Below, piece after piece: positions 16,865-26,363 of a stretch of 64,000 bases of DNA. Under the pieces are notes generated by a model. That model was not told where the DNA came from, did not search any database, and saw only the letters and a list, made by a program, of their open reading frames with translations. A program made the position numbers and the translations under genes. Each line of letters starts with the position of its first letter. Position 1 is the first letter of the stretch. The stretch covers positions 96,709 to 160,708 of the forward strand of contig NZ_LPNO01000019.1 of assembly GCF_001952855.1 (NCBI RefSeq), written 5' to 3'. The stretch comes from Pseudomonas sp. ATCC PTA-122608. GTDB taxonomy: Bacteria > Pseudomonadota > Gammaproteobacteria > Pseudomonadales > Pseudomonadaceae.

Positions 16865-17551
16865 TCAGTCCAGCAGGGCCAGCGCCTCGGCGGTGGTTTC
16901 CTGGATACGTGCCCAGTCGCCATTCTTGACCCACTCTGGGTCCAGCATCCAGCTACCGCCCACGCACATCACATTCTTCAAGGCCATGTAGCTCTTGATG
17001 TTGGCCGGGCCAACACCGCCAGTCGGGCAGAATTTCACTTCGCCAAACGGGCCGCCCAAGGCCTTGATAGCCGCCACGCCACCGCTGACCTCAGCCGGGA
17101 ACAGTTTGAAGCGGCGATAACCCAGGCCATAACCTTCCATGATCCCGGAAGCATTGCTGATGCCTGGCAACAGCGGAATCGAGCTGTGTACCGAGGCTTC
17201 CAGCAGGTCACGGGTAATCCCGGGGGTGACGATAAACTGCGAACCGGCCACTTCGGCCGCTTCGAGCATCTGGCGATCCAGCACGGTACCGGCACCGGTG
17301 CACAGCTCCGGACGCTGCTCGCGCAACACCTGGATGGCCTTGAGGCCGAACTGCGAACGCAGGGTCACTTCCAGTGCGGTCAAACCACCGGCAGCCAGGG
17401 CATCGGCCAAAGGCAGAATGTCCTGTTCACGGGCAATGGTGATCACCGGCAGGATCCGCGCCTTGGCGCAGAGGCTGTCGATCAAGGCAACTTTGTCCGC
17501 CATGGAAACGGTAGGTTGAGGGCTGTTCATCGCGGCTGATCCTTGGCTCAT
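16865..17551 (-). CDS. eda: 2-keto-3-deoxy-6-phosphogluconate (KDPG) aldolase
   Basis: A 228-residue class I aldolase, the last Entner-Doudoroff step, cleaving KDPG to pyruvate and glyceraldehyde-3-phosphate. The Schiff-base Lys is in GYRRFKLFPAE, the general-acid/base Glu in LEVTLRS, and the phosphate loop in CPTGGVGPANI. The ATG whose ATGA overlaps the pgl stop was taken as the start; one seven codons later is also possible. It is third in zwf-pgl-eda, all presumably repressed by HexR. Confidence 0.93.
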   Translation of the reverse strand: MSQGSAAMNSPQPTVSMADKVALIDSLCAKARILPVITIAREQDILPLADALAAGGLTALEVTLRSQFGLKAIQVLREQRPELCTGAGTVLDRQMLEAAEVAGSQFIVTPGITRDLLEASVHSSIPLLPGISNASGIMEGYGLGYRRFKLFPAEVSGGVAAIKALGGPFGEVKFCPTGGVGPANIKSYMALKNVMCVGGSWMLDPEWVKNGDWARIQETTAEALALLD

Positions 17552-18261
17552 GGGCACCAGTAAATCTCTAAAGTAGGTTGCAAAAACGCGCGTATCGGCA
17601 TGGCAGCAACGTCGTCACTGGCCAGCGCGGCGCTCAAGGTGGTCAATTTCGAACTGCCGGAAATCGACAGCACGGTGTAGTGGGCGGTAGCCAGCAACGC
17701 GCGACTCATGGTCAGGCGCTGGTGCGGTACGGTCGGGGCCAGCATCGGCCAGCAACGACGGCTGCCATCGGGCTTCAGTGCTTCAGCCAGGTTCGGGCTG
17801 TTGGGGAACAGCGACGCGGTGTGGCCGTCGTCGCCCATGCCCAGTACCAGCACGTCAATCGCCGGCAACTCGGCCAGCAGGCGATCGGCCTGCTCGGCAG
17901 CGTCATCAAGGCTGGCGGCAACGCTGTACAGGCTCAGGAACTTCGCCTTGGCCGCCGGGCCTTGCAGTAAATACTTCTTCAACAGGCCAGCATTGCTGTC
18001 GGCATGCTCTACCGGCACCCAACGCTCGTCGGCCAGGGTGATGGTCACCTTGGACCAGTCCAGGCCTTGCTTGGCAAGGTTCTGGAAGAACGCCACCGGG
18101 CTGCGGCCACCGGACACTACCAGGGTCGCTTCGCCACGGGCACTGATGGCCGTGCGCAGTTGCTCGGCCACATCATTGGCCAAACCGTCGGCCAGCAGCA
18201 CCGGGTTGCGGTACTCGTGGGCCGTCACGCCCTGAGGCAGTTTCATATCAGATATCGCCAT
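17548..18261 (-). CDS. pgl: 6-phosphogluconolactonase
   Basis: A 237-residue lactonase of the DevB/SOL family (isomerase-like fold) that hydrolyses 6-phosphogluconolactone to 6-phosphogluconate. Marks include LVVSGGRSPVAFFQNL, the ITLADERWVP strand and VLGMGDDGHTASLFP. The start overlaps the zwf end by 14 bp, so translation is coupled, and its own stop overlaps the eda start. Confidence 0.93.
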   Translation of the reverse strand: MAISDMKLPQGVTAHEYRNPVLLADGLANDVAEQLRTAISARGEATLVVSGGRSPVAFFQNLAKQGLDWSKVTITLADERWVPVEHADSNAGLLKKYLLQGPAAKAKFLSLYSVAASLDDAAEQADRLLAELPAIDVLVLGMGDDGHTASLFPNSPNLAEALKPDGSRRCWPMLAPTVPHQRLTMSRALLATAHYTVLSISGSSKLTTLSAALASDDVAAMPIRAFLQPTLEIYWCP

Positions 18262-19714
18262 ACCAAGACCTCCCGTCCCGCGTGATCAGTGCAATCGAGC
18301 TCATCGGCCCCCAGGACCCCGCCGCATACGGCTTGGGCGCATCACCGGATTTTTTCCACCCGGCGATCAACTGGTCACACCACTTCCACGCGGCTTCGAT
18401 TTCATCTTTGCGCACAAACAGGTTCTGGTTGCCACGCATGACTTCAAGTAACAACCGCTCGTAGGCATCGGGAATCCGTGCGCTGCGATAGGTGTCGGAA
18501 AAATTCAGTTGCAGCGGCCCGCTGCGCAGTTGCATGCCCTTGTCCAGGCCCTGCTCCTTGGTCATCACGCGCAAGGAAATACCTTCGTCCGGTTGCAGGC
18601 GGATGATCAGTTTGTTGCTGATCTGCAAGCGCTGCTCGGGGGCGAAGATGTAGTGGGACGGTTCCTTGAAGTGGATGACGATCTGCGACAGCTTTTGCGG
18701 CATGCGCTTGCCGGTGCGCAGGTAGAACGGCACCCCGGCCCAACGCCAGTTACGAATATCGGCACGCAGGGCGACGAAGGTTTCGGTGTCGCTCTGGGTG
18801 TTGGAGTTCTCTTCTTCCAGGTAACCCGGCACCGGCTTGCCGGCGCTGTAGCCGGCGATGTATTGGCCGCGCACCACCTGGGTGGTCAGGCCGTCCGGGC
18901 TAATGGGCGCCAGGGCCTTGAGCACCTTGACCTTCTCGTCACGAATACTGTCGGCAGACAGGTCGGCCGGCGGGTCCATGGCGATCAGGCAAAGCAGCTG
19001 CAGCAGGTGATTCTGGATCATGTCCCGCAGTTGCCCGGCCTTGTCGAAATAGCCCCAGCGACCTTCGATGCCTACCTGCTCGGCCACGGTGATTTCTACG
19101 TGGGAGATGTAGTTCTGGTTCCACTGGGTTTCAAACAGGCTGTTGGCAAAACGCAAGGCGATCAGGTTCTGGACGGTTTCTTTGCCCAGGTAGTGGTCGA
19201 TGCGGTAGGTGCGGTTTTCCGGAAAAAACTGCGCCACGGCGTCGTTGACCTTGCGCGACGAATCCAGGTCCGAGCCGATGGGTTTTTCCAGGACCACGCG
19301 GGTGTTTTCCGCCAGGCCAACCTTGGACAGGTTCTCGCAGATTGCGCCGTACACCGCCGCCGGGGTGGCGAAGTAGGCAATCAGGCGTTGTTCGGTGCCG
19401 GCTTTTTCGGCCAGGGCGACGTAGTCGTCAGCCTTGAGGAAATCGACGTGCAGGTACGTCAAGCGAGCCAGGAAACGCTGGGCGACGGTTTCGTCGAGTT
19501 CCTTGCCGACGTAGCTACGCAATTCTTTTTCGATGTGTGCCAGGTGCTGTTGCTCGGAACCGGCCTCGCGGGCCAGTGCCAGGATGCGCGTGTCTTCGTG
19601 CAGGAGACCCGCGCCATCAAGTTGATAGAGGGCAGGAAATAACTTGCGCAGCGCCAGATCACCCAAGGCGCCAAACAGGGCAAAGGTGCAGGGTTCTACG
19701 GTTATCGAAGGCAT
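18248..19714 (-). CDS. zwf: Glucose-6-phosphate 1-dehydrogenase
   Basis: A 488-residue NAD(P)-dependent dehydrogenase. The N-terminal Rossmann loop reads FALFGALGDLALRKL, with Ala in place of the Ser often found in GASGDL. The substrate-binding RIDHYLGKE segment with its catalytic Lys and His is intact, as is KPIGSDL. It makes 6-phosphogluconolactone for pgl and feeds the Entner-Doudoroff route. It is first gene of the operon and divergent from hexR. Confidence 0.95.
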   Translation of the reverse strand: MPSITVEPCTFALFGALGDLALRKLFPALYQLDGAGLLHEDTRILALAREAGSEQQHLAHIEKELRSYVGKELDETVAQRFLARLTYLHVDFLKADDYVALAEKAGTEQRLIAYFATPAAVYGAICENLSKVGLAENTRVVLEKPIGSDLDSSRKVNDAVAQFFPENRTYRIDHYLGKETVQNLIALRFANSLFETQWNQNYISHVEITVAEQVGIEGRWGYFDKAGQLRDMIQNHLLQLLCLIAMDPPADLSADSIRDEKVKVLKALAPISPDGLTTQVVRGQYIAGYSAGKPVPGYLEEENSNTQSDTETFVALRADIRNWRWAGVPFYLRTGKRMPQKLSQIVIHFKEPSHYIFAPEQRLQISNKLIIRLQPDEGISLRVMTKEQGLDKGMQLRSGPLQLNFSDTYRSARIPDAYERLLLEVMRGNQNLFVRKDEIEAAWKWCDQLIAGWKKSGDAPKPYAAGSWGPMSSIALITRDGRSWYGDI

Positions 19715-19779
19715 GATGTTTGTTCTTTTATCAAGTTAAGCTACAAATACCTTTTTTTAAGGCATCACTCAAGGAAAAA

Positions 19780-19795
19780 TGTAGTAATAACCACA
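19780..19795. promoter_or_regulatory. HexR-like operator in the zwf-hexR divergent region
   Basis: TGTAGTAATAACCACA forms a near-palindrome (TGTAGT / ACCACA, one mismatch), 66 bp before the zwf ATG. Read on the minus strand it begins TTGTGG and ends CTACA, close to the published HexR TTGT...ACAA type. The position between zwf and its known regulator supports the call. Confidence 0.6.
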
Positions 19796-19923
19796 ACATT
19801 TTCCCGAAAAACGTATTCCGAGTGGTGGTGTTCAACTACCCTCAGTAGGATAGGCCACCGCAAAGGGCCGCTCGTCGATTGGTTGACGACCCTTATTTGC
19901 ATCGTCGCCCTAAGGAAACATGA

Positions 19924-20793
19924 ATGGACCGCGTGCGAAATCTACTGGAACAGATCCAGAAACGCCTCGAAGAACTGAACAAGGCTGAACGTAAAGTCGC
20001 CGAGGTCATCCTGCTCAACCCGCAGCAGGCGACCCGCTTCTCTATCGCCGCCCTCGCCCAGGCCGCTTCGGTCAGCGAACCTACAGTGAACCGTTTCTGC
20101 CGCTCGTTCGGCGTGAGTGGTTACCCTGAACTTAAATTGCAGCTGGCGCAAAGTTTGGCCAGTGGCGCGGCGTATGTCAGCCGCGCGGTGGAGGCCGATG
20201 ATAACCCCGAGGCCTACACCCAGAAGATCTTTGGCAGTGCCATCGCGTCCCTCGACAGCGCCTGCCAGGCCCTGGACCCGAACCTGATCAGCAAGGCCGT
20301 CGACCTGCTGATCCAGGCCCGGCAGATCCACTTCTTTGGCCTGGGTGCTTCGGCGCCGGTGGCCATGGACGCCCTGCACAAGTTTTTCCGTTTCAACCTG
20401 TCGGTCACGGCCCATGCTGATGTGTTGATGCAACGGATGATTGCCTCGGTGGCTCACACCGGGGAATTGTTCGTGATCATTTCCTACACCGGGCGTACTC
20501 GCGAGCTGGTGGAAGTGGCGCGCATTGCCCGGGAGAACGGTGCCTCGGTGCTGGGCGTGACCGCCGAGAATTCGCCGCTGGCCAAAGCCAGCACGGTGAG
20601 CCTGAACATTCCGTTGCCGGAGGACACCGACATCTACATGCCGATGACCTCGCGGATCATTCAGTTGACGGTGCTGGATGTGTTGGCGACAGGCATGACC
20701 TTGCGTCGCGGGGTGGATTTCCAGCCTCATTTGCGCAAGATCAAAGAGAGTTTGAACGACAGCCGGTATCCGGTTGGGGATGAATTCAACTAG
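19924..20793 (+). CDS. hexR: HexR, RpiR-family repressor of glucose catabolism
   Basis: A 289-residue regulator. The N-terminal HTH of the RpiR family is at about residues 1-80 (FSIAALAQAASVSEPTVNRF), and a SIS sugar-phosphate-binding domain at about 125-255 (FFGLGASAPVAMD, ISYTGRTRELVEVA). In pseudomonads HexR represses zwf, edd and gap-1 operons and is released by KDPG. The divergent position opposite zwf-pgl-eda and the intervening near-palindrome fit this. Confidence 0.93.
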   Translation: MDRVRNLLEQIQKRLEELNKAERKVAEVILLNPQQATRFSIAALAQAASVSEPTVNRFCRSFGVSGYPELKLQLAQSLASGAAYVSRAVEADDNPEAYTQKIFGSAIASLDSACQALDPNLISKAVDLLIQARQIHFFGLGASAPVAMDALHKFFRFNLSVTAHADVLMQRMIASVAHTGELFVIISYTGRTRELVEVARIARENGASVLGVTAENSPLAKASTVSLNIPLPEDTDIYMPMTSRIIQLTVLDVLATGMTLRRGVDFQPHLRKIKESLNDSRYPVGDEFN

Positions 20794-20809
20794 GCAGTTG
20801 AACGCCTTT

Positions 20810-20942
20810 TGTGGCGAGGGAGCTTGCTCCCGCTGGGCTGCGAAGCGGCCCCAACAGGTCCATCGCGGTCTTTCAAAAAGAACTCAATTGCCTGGTCAAG
20901 GGGGCGCTTCGCGCCCCAGCGGGAGCAAGCTCCCTCGCCACA
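20810..20942. repeat. REP pair with long centre (GGCGAGGGAGCTTGCTCCCG family)
   Basis: Inverted pair with 133 bp total length, longer than other members because of an AT-richer central insert around TTTCAAAAAGAACTCAATTG. It lies 17 bp after hexR. Confidence 0.88.
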
Positions 20943-20962
20943 ATGAGCCATTTGCCGCAGCG

Positions 20963-21808
20963 CTAAACCCCGGCCCGCGCCTGCAAACTCAAATGCGCCC
21001 TCTCCCCCGGCGCCAGGCTCGCAGCAGCCATCGCCGACTCCACACACACAAACCCCGACGCCTCATTGAAGCTCACCCCCAGCAACGGCCGGGTCCCCGG
21101 ATGCCACACCACCGTGTCGGCACTCTCGCCGGTGTCGATGCACAACTCACGCTGCCAGGCGTGGTCCTTGAGGTGCAATTCGCCCTCGTGCTGGAACACC
21201 CGCTGACAGCCGCCATCCACCCGCAACTCACCTTCCTGCTGGCACGCCTGGCGATTGAGCTGGTCGTAGCCCTGCGCTCCATCAAGCCCAGACAGCGCTA
21301 CCTCACCCACGTTGCCAATCCGCCAATAGGCGTGCAACGCATGGCTCAGTTGGCACGGCAGTTCATCCTGGTGCTCGGTGGCCAGGCGCAATTCCAGGGT
21401 TTCCCCCAGGTGCGCGTGCAGGTCCACTTGCCAATCGCATAGCTGCAATTGCCAGTGCAAACGCACGCCGTCGTCGTCGGTGCTGCTGTCCAGCAGTTTC
21501 CAGTCGATCAGCCGTGCCCAGCCATGGGACGGCCAGGCGTTTTCGCTGGGATGGCGGCCATACCACGGCCAACACACCGGCACGCCGCCACGAATGGCGC
21601 CGACCTGCGGCCACTTGGCCGCGCACCACAGCCAGGGTTTCTGACCCGTGGGCTGAAAATGCAGCAATTGCGCGCCCTGGCGACTGAACACCGCCTGGCA
21701 GAGCGGGTGATCGATCACCAGCACATCGCGCATCTGGAAGCGCTCCCAGGCGAATACCGGCCGCTCGCGCAGGGATATGAAAAAGCGTTGCAGCGGATGC
21801 TCATGCAT
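20963..21808 (-). CDS. D-hexose-6-phosphate mutarotase (YeaD family)
   Basis: A 281-residue galactose-mutarotase-fold enzyme of the YeaD group, which interconverts alpha and beta anomers of glucose-6-phosphate. Family signatures include RGGVPVCWPWYGRHP, SHGWARLIDWKLL (catalytic His) and the late PLLGVSFNEASGFVCVE segment. It sits downstream of oprB in the glucose block, so it probably balances anomers for Zwf. A terminator separates the two genes. Confidence 0.88.
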   Translation of the reverse strand: MHEHPLQRFFISLRERPVFAWERFQMRDVLVIDHPLCQAVFSRQGAQLLHFQPTGQKPWLWCAAKWPQVGAIRGGVPVCWPWYGRHPSENAWPSHGWARLIDWKLLDSSTDDDGVRLHWQLQLCDWQVDLHAHLGETLELRLATEHQDELPCQLSHALHAYWRIGNVGEVALSGLDGAQGYDQLNRQACQQEGELRVDGGCQRVFQHEGELHLKDHAWQRELCIDTGESADTVVWHPGTRPLLGVSFNEASGFVCVESAMAAASLAPGERAHLSLQARAGV

Positions 21809-21843
21809 GTGCCACGGTCCTGAATATCTTCACAATGCTGCCC

Positions 21844-21873
21844 AAAAAAAAGCGGATAGCCATGGCTATCCGC
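21844..21873 (-). terminator. Rho-independent terminator after oprB
   Basis: On the minus strand the stem GCGGATAGCC/GGCTATCCGC is followed by eight T. It closes the gts-oprB transcript. Confidence 0.9.
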
Positions 21874-21911
21874 AAAATGCGCACAGAGAGAAGGAGCTTA
21901 TCGCAACAGCG

Positions 21912-23258
21912 TTAGAACGTAGACTGAATTTTCAGGCCCGCTACTACCGCGTTGTCGACTTGCTTAACACCACCTGGGTTGGCGATGTATTGCAGGTTAG
22001 GACGCACGGTCAGCCAGTTGGTGACGTGGAAGCCGTAGTTGAGTTCGACGTTGTACTCAGTGTTACGCAGCGGCGCGTAACCCGACTGGTCGTAATCCGT
22101 GAAACCGCCCGCTGCGTTGAGCAACTCAGCGTTTTTCTTCACGTCACTGTTGGCATGGATACGGGATACACCGATACCCACGTCATCTTTTGTACGTGCG
22201 TCGAATGGACCTTTATACACAAGCATCAGCGACTGGTAGTTGTCGACCAGGTTGGTGTCTTTGTCGTGGAAGGTGACGTTGGCCGCGATGTTCAAGCCGC
22301 GGGAAGCATCGCCATTGTGGGTGGTGAGTTGCTGTTGCAGAACGCCCCAGTAACCGCTTTTGCTGCTGCGAACGCGGAAGGCTGCGCCCGTGGTGCCAGC
22401 ATCGTTACCGTTGACGTCTTCACGTACGTCGGTAGCGTCGGCGGTGCTCTTGTAGTAACCCACACGGTATTCGCCCGGCAGGCCATTGACCTTCGGCGAC
22501 CAGACCAATTCAACCGGCAATACGGTGCCCTTGGTGCCACTGCCGCTGAGTTTGAAGCCGTTGCCGTGCTCCAGTTGCGACGGGTTCTGGTTGTACGCAC
22601 CGATTTGAGCATACAGTTCAGGCGTGATGTTGTACTTCACGCGGATAGCCGCCTGGCTGACGGGCCAGTTGTACCAGGTGTTTACATAGTTACCGACCTG
22701 CGAGCCACAGAACGACAGGTTCTGGAAGTCGCACGGGAAGGTGTTGAAGTCTTCGCCTTCACCGAAGTAACCGAGTTTAACGTCCAGCTTGTTGTCGAAC
22801 ATCTGGTGCTGAATCCAGAACTGGGTCAGACGCACCATGTGGCCTCGGCCGTCGACTTCTTGAGACGAACTCAAGGTGCCGGCACGCGGGTCACCAATAC
22901 GGTCGTTGGAGATGTTTGCGCCATTACGATTGGTCAGCTGGATCTTGGCCTGGGTGTTATCCCAGCCCCACAGCTTTTGCAGGTCCAGTGCCACGCCCAG
23001 ACCGAACTGGTCGGCGTAACGGGCAGTTTTGTCGTTGTTGTAGCCACCGCTGAGGTTGCCACCGACTTCACCGACGTAATCCGCCTTGATGTCGATACCT
23101 TGCTCGATCAGCTTGGTACGCTCGCCGCCCCAATCGCCGGTCATCCACTTGGAATCGGCGCTGAACGCGTCGTCCGCCATCGCATTGGCGGACAGTACCA
23201 GGGCGGCTGCTGCTGACAGTTGGCAGATCAGCCGGGTGTTGTTGTGGTGCTTTTTCAT
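21912..23258 (-). CDS. oprB: Carbohydrate-selective porin OprB
   Basis: A 448-residue outer-membrane porin of the OprB family, giving glucose entry to the periplasm. The signal peptide covers residues 1-29 and ends NAMA. The barrel begins DSKWMTGDWGGERTKLIEQG, a hallmark of the family, and ends in an aromatic residue (IQSTF) as outer-membrane proteins do. It is last in the gts operon, 105 bp after the ATPase gene with a hairpin in the gap, and is followed by a strong terminator. Confidence 0.93.
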   Translation of the reverse strand: MKKHHNNTRLICQLSAAAALVLSANAMADDAFSADSKWMTGDWGGERTKLIEQGIDIKADYVGEVGGNLSGGYNNDKTARYADQFGLGVALDLQKLWGWDNTQAKIQLTNRNGANISNDRIGDPRAGTLSSSQEVDGRGHMVRLTQFWIQHQMFDNKLDVKLGYFGEGEDFNTFPCDFQNLSFCGSQVGNYVNTWYNWPVSQAAIRVKYNITPELYAQIGAYNQNPSQLEHGNGFKLSGSGTKGTVLPVELVWSPKVNGLPGEYRVGYYKSTADATDVREDVNGNDAGTTGAAFRVRSSKSGYWGVLQQQLTTHNGDASRGLNIAANVTFHDKDTNLVDNYQSLMLVYKGPFDARTKDDVGIGVSRIHANSDVKKNAELLNAAGGFTDYDQSGYAPLRNTEYNVELNYGFHVTNWLTVRPNLQYIANPGGVKQVDNAVVAGLKIQSTF

Positions 23259-23314
23259 CCCTACATCCTCGTCTTTATTGTTATTAACTGTTTTTATCTA
23301 ACGCGGTTTACTTC

Positions 23315-23339
23315 TTTGTGAGAGCAGGACTCTCACAAA
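23315..23339 (-). promoter_or_regulatory. Intercistronic hairpin between gtsD and oprB
   Basis: TTTGTGAGAG and CTCTCACAAA form a perfect 10-bp stem with a 5-base loop. On the minus strand it lies upstream of oprB and downstream of the ATPase gene. It could be an RNA processing/stability element or a weak terminator that sets oprB level. Confidence 0.6.
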
Positions 23340-23363
23340 AGCCCCTACACATCATTTGAAACT

Positions 23364-24524
23364 TCAGCGTCCCTTGAATTGAGCAACGTTGTCCGCACGG
23401 TCCTGTGCCGGCAACGAAGTGGCAGTGCCCAGGCGCTCGCCCGTCTTGGCGTCGAACAGCAACACCTTGGCCGGGTCGAACTGCAAGGTCAGGGTCTCGC
23501 CCACTTGCGGTGCCACATCGGGCGCCAGGCGGCAGCAGACCTTGGTGTCATTGATTTGCACGAACACCAGGGTGTCCGGACCAGTCGGCTCGGTAACTTG
23601 CACCTCGGCGCGAATGGTCGGCGCGCCAGTGGCTTCGGCGGCGGCCAGCACGATCTGCTCCGGACGCAGGCCAAGGATCACTTCGCGGTCTTCAAGGCCG
23701 GCATCGCTCATGCTTAACGGCAATTCACAGCGTGCCTGGCCGCTGTCCAGCAGCGCCACCAGGCGGCCGTCCTTGCGTTGCAGGCGCAGCGGAATGAAGT
23801 TCATCGGTGGTGAACCGATAAAGCTTGCCACAAACAGGTTGGCCGGGTCGTTATAGATTTCTTTCGGCGTGCCGAACTGCTGGATGATGCCGTCCTTCAT
23901 CACCGCCACTTTGTCGCCCAGGGTCATCGCTTCGATCTGATCGTGGGTGACGTAGACGGTGGTGGTTTTCAGACGCTGGTGCATCAGCTTCATTTCGGTA
24001 CGCATCTCGACCCGCAGCTTGGCGTCGAGGTTGGACAGTGGTTCGTCGAACAGGTAGATCTTCGGTCGACGCGCCAATGCACGGCCCATGGCCACACGCT
24101 GTTGCTGGCCGCCGGAGAGCTGGCCCGGCTTGCGATTGAGCAGGTGCTCGATCTGCAGCAGCTTGGCCACTCGCGCCACTTCTTCGTCGATCGCCGCCTG
24201 GGGCATCTTGCGGATTTTCAGGCCGAACTCGATGTTCTCGCGCACGCTCATGGTCGGGTACAGCGCGTAGGACTGGAACACCATGGCGATGTCACGATCC
24301 TTGGGGCTCATGCCGCTGACGTCCTGGTCGCCGATCATGATCGCGCCACCGGTGATGTTTTCCAGGCCGGCAATGCAGTTCATCAAGGTCGATTTACCGC
24401 AACCCGAAGGCCCGACCAGGATCAGGAACTCACCTTCCTTGATCGACAGTTCGATGTTCTTCAGGGTGTCCGGCAAGCCGGTACCGTAGGTCTTGTTTAC
24501 GTTACGAAGTTCAAGCGTTGCCAT
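23364..24524 (-). CDS. gtsD: Sugar ABC transporter ATPase
   Basis: A 386-residue ATP-binding subunit of the MalK/UgpC type that powers glucose import. Walker A is VGPSGCGKST, the signature LSGGQQQRVAMGRAL, and Walker B IYLFDEPLSNLD with the H-loop in YVTHDQIEAM. A C-terminal TOBE/OB domain follows at about residues 240-370. The start is 2 bp after the gtsC stop. Confidence 0.93.
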   Translation of the reverse strand: MATLELRNVNKTYGTGLPDTLKNIELSIKEGEFLILVGPSGCGKSTLMNCIAGLENITGGAIMIGDQDVSGMSPKDRDIAMVFQSYALYPTMSVRENIEFGLKIRKMPQAAIDEEVARVAKLLQIEHLLNRKPGQLSGGQQQRVAMGRALARRPKIYLFDEPLSNLDAKLRVEMRTEMKLMHQRLKTTTVYVTHDQIEAMTLGDKVAVMKDGIIQQFGTPKEIYNDPANLFVASFIGSPPMNFIPLRLQRKDGRLVALLDSGQARCELPLSMSDAGLEDREVILGLRPEQIVLAAAEATGAPTIRAEVQVTEPTGPDTLVFVQINDTKVCCRLAPDVAPQVGETLTLQFDPAKVLLFDAKTGERLGTATSLPAQDRADNVAQFKGR

Positions 24525-24526
24525 GA

Positions 24527-25372
24527 TTACCCCTTGACCGCGCCGGCCGTCAGGCCGCGCACGAAATACTTGCCTGCGACCACATAGACCAGCAGGGTCG
24601 GCAGCCCGGCGATCATCGCCGCCGCCATATCAACGTTATATTCCTTGACCCCGGTGCTGGTGTTGACCAGGTTATTCAGCGCCACCGTGATGGGCTGCGA
24701 ATCACCGCTGGAGAACACCACGCCGAACAGGAAGTCGTTCCAGATCTGCGTGAACTGCCAGATCAGGCACACCATGATGATGGGTGTCGACATCGGCAGG
24801 ATGATCAGCCGGAAGATCGTGAAGAACCCCGCGCCATCCAGGCGTGCCGCTTTCACCAGTGCATCGGGAATGCTGACGTAGTAGTTACGGAAGAACAGTG
24901 TCGTAAAGGCCAGGCCATAGACGATGTGCACGAACACCAGGCCCGTGGTGGTGCTGGCCAGGCCCATCTTGCCGAGGGTGAACGAGGCTGGCAGCAGCAC
25001 GGTCTGGAACGGCAGGAAGCAGCCGAACAGCAACAGGCCGAAGAACAACTGCGAACCGCGGAACCGCCACATCGACAGCACGTAGCCGTTCAACGCGCCG
25101 ATGCCGGTAGAGATCAGTACCGCCGGAACGGTGATCTTGATCGAGTTCCAGAAGTAACCGTCAACCGTGGCCCAGGCTTTCACCCAGCCAATGCCGGTGA
25201 CCACGGTGGGCCAGCTCAGCAGGTTGCCGGTGCTGATGTCTTCCGGGGTCTTGAAGCTGGTCAGCAACATGACCACCAACGGCACCAGGTACAGCAGGAC
25301 AGCGAGGATCAACACCGCGTAGATCGCGACGCGGCTCAGGCTGATGGCAGGTTTGCCGGCGAGACTAGTCAT
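24527..25372 (-). CDS. gtsC: Sugar ABC transporter permease, second subunit
   Basis: A 281-residue inner-membrane permease of the MalG type with six predicted helices. The EAA loop that docks to the ATPase reads DALVKAARLDGAGFFTIFRL. It overlaps gtsB by 8 bp, consistent with coupled translation of the two channel halves. Confidence 0.92.
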   Translation of the reverse strand: MTSLAGKPAISLSRVAIYAVLILAVLLYLVPLVVMLLTSFKTPEDISTGNLLSWPTVVTGIGWVKAWATVDGYFWNSIKITVPAVLISTGIGALNGYVLSMWRFRGSQLFFGLLLFGCFLPFQTVLLPASFTLGKMGLASTTTGLVFVHIVYGLAFTTLFFRNYYVSIPDALVKAARLDGAGFFTIFRLIILPMSTPIIMVCLIWQFTQIWNDFLFGVVFSSGDSQPITVALNNLVNTSTGVKEYNVDMAAAMIAGLPTLLVYVVAGKYFVRGLTAGAVKG

Positions 25373-26273
25373 TACGCTTGGTCCTTAGCTCGGAGTACAG
25401 GTAAGGCACGATGATTGCGAGAATCGCACCGAGCATCAGAATCGCACTGGCCGAACCCATGCCCATCTGGCCGCGGCTGAAGGTGAAGGAGTACATGAAC
25501 ATCGCCGGCAGGTCGGAGGAATAACCCGGACCACCCGCGGTCATTGCCGCCACCAGGTCGAAACTCTTGATCGCGATGTGCGCCAGGATCATCACCGCAC
25601 TGAAAAACACCGGACGCAGGCTTGGCAGCACCACTTTCCAGTAGATGCGCGGCATGCTCGCGCCGTCGATCTGTGCGGCACGGATGATCGATTGATCAAC
25701 ACCGCGCAGGCCGGCGAGGAACATCGCCATGATGAAGCCCGAGGCTTGCCATACAGCGGCGATCACCAGGCAGTACACCACACGGTCCGGGTCGATCAGC
25801 CAGTCCAGGCGAAAGCCTTCCCAGCCCCAGTCTCGCAGCAATTTGTCCAGGCCCATGCCCGGGTTGAGCAGCCATTTCCAGGCAGTACCAGTAACGATCA
25901 TAGAGAGCGCCATCGGGTACAGGTAAATGGTGCGAATGAAGCCTTCACGACGGATTTTCTGGTCGAGAAAAATCGCCAGGGTAACGCCGATTACCAAGGT
26001 GATGCCGATGAACATGCCACCGAACACCGCAAGGTTCTTGCTCGCCACCCACCAACGGTCGTTGTCGAACAAGCGCGCATATTGAGCCAGGCCTACGAAC
26101 TTGTAGGTCGGCAGGAACGTCGAGTTAGTGAACGACAGCACGAACGTCCACAGGATGTAGCCATAGAAGCCCACCAGAACGATGAACATGCTCGGCGCCA
26201 ACACCAGTTTGGGTAGCCAGCGCTGCAGTGCATCGAACGGCGAGGCTTTGCTGAACACAGCAACAGAACTCAT
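25365..26273 (-). CDS. gtsB: Sugar ABC transporter permease, first subunit
   Basis: A 302-residue MalF-type permease. The EAA loop is IIRAAQIDGASMPRIYWKVV. The start MSSVAVFSKASPF is chosen because a longer reading frame would run through the intercistronic hairpin. It is separated from gtsA by 90 bp that hold that hairpin. Confidence 0.92.
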   Translation of the reverse strand: MSSVAVFSKASPFDALQRWLPKLVLAPSMFIVLVGFYGYILWTFVLSFTNSTFLPTYKFVGLAQYARLFDNDRWWVASKNLAVFGGMFIGITLVIGVTLAIFLDQKIRREGFIRTIYLYPMALSMIVTGTAWKWLLNPGMGLDKLLRDWGWEGFRLDWLIDPDRVVYCLVIAAVWQASGFIMAMFLAGLRGVDQSIIRAAQIDGASMPRIYWKVVLPSLRPVFFSAVMILAHIAIKSFDLVAAMTAGGPGYSSDLPAMFMYSFTFSRGQMGMGSASAILMLGAILAIIVPYLYSELRTKRND

Positions 26274-26316
26274 GGGAAAATCCAGTACAGGGAAAAAAAG
26301 GACTACAGGAACATGC

Positions 26317-26345
26317 CTTGTGGGGGTTAGGGGTCCCCCCACAAG
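26317..26345 (-). promoter_or_regulatory. Intercistronic hairpin between gtsA and gtsB
   Basis: CTTGTGGGGG and CCCCCACAAG, a perfect 10-bp stem with a 9-base loop, 18 bp after the gtsA stop. Such hairpins commonly protect the binding-protein message and reduce downstream permease expression. No T run follows on the minus strand that would make it a standard terminator. Confidence 0.7.
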
Positions 26346-26363
26346 ACCATTCAGTACTAACCG

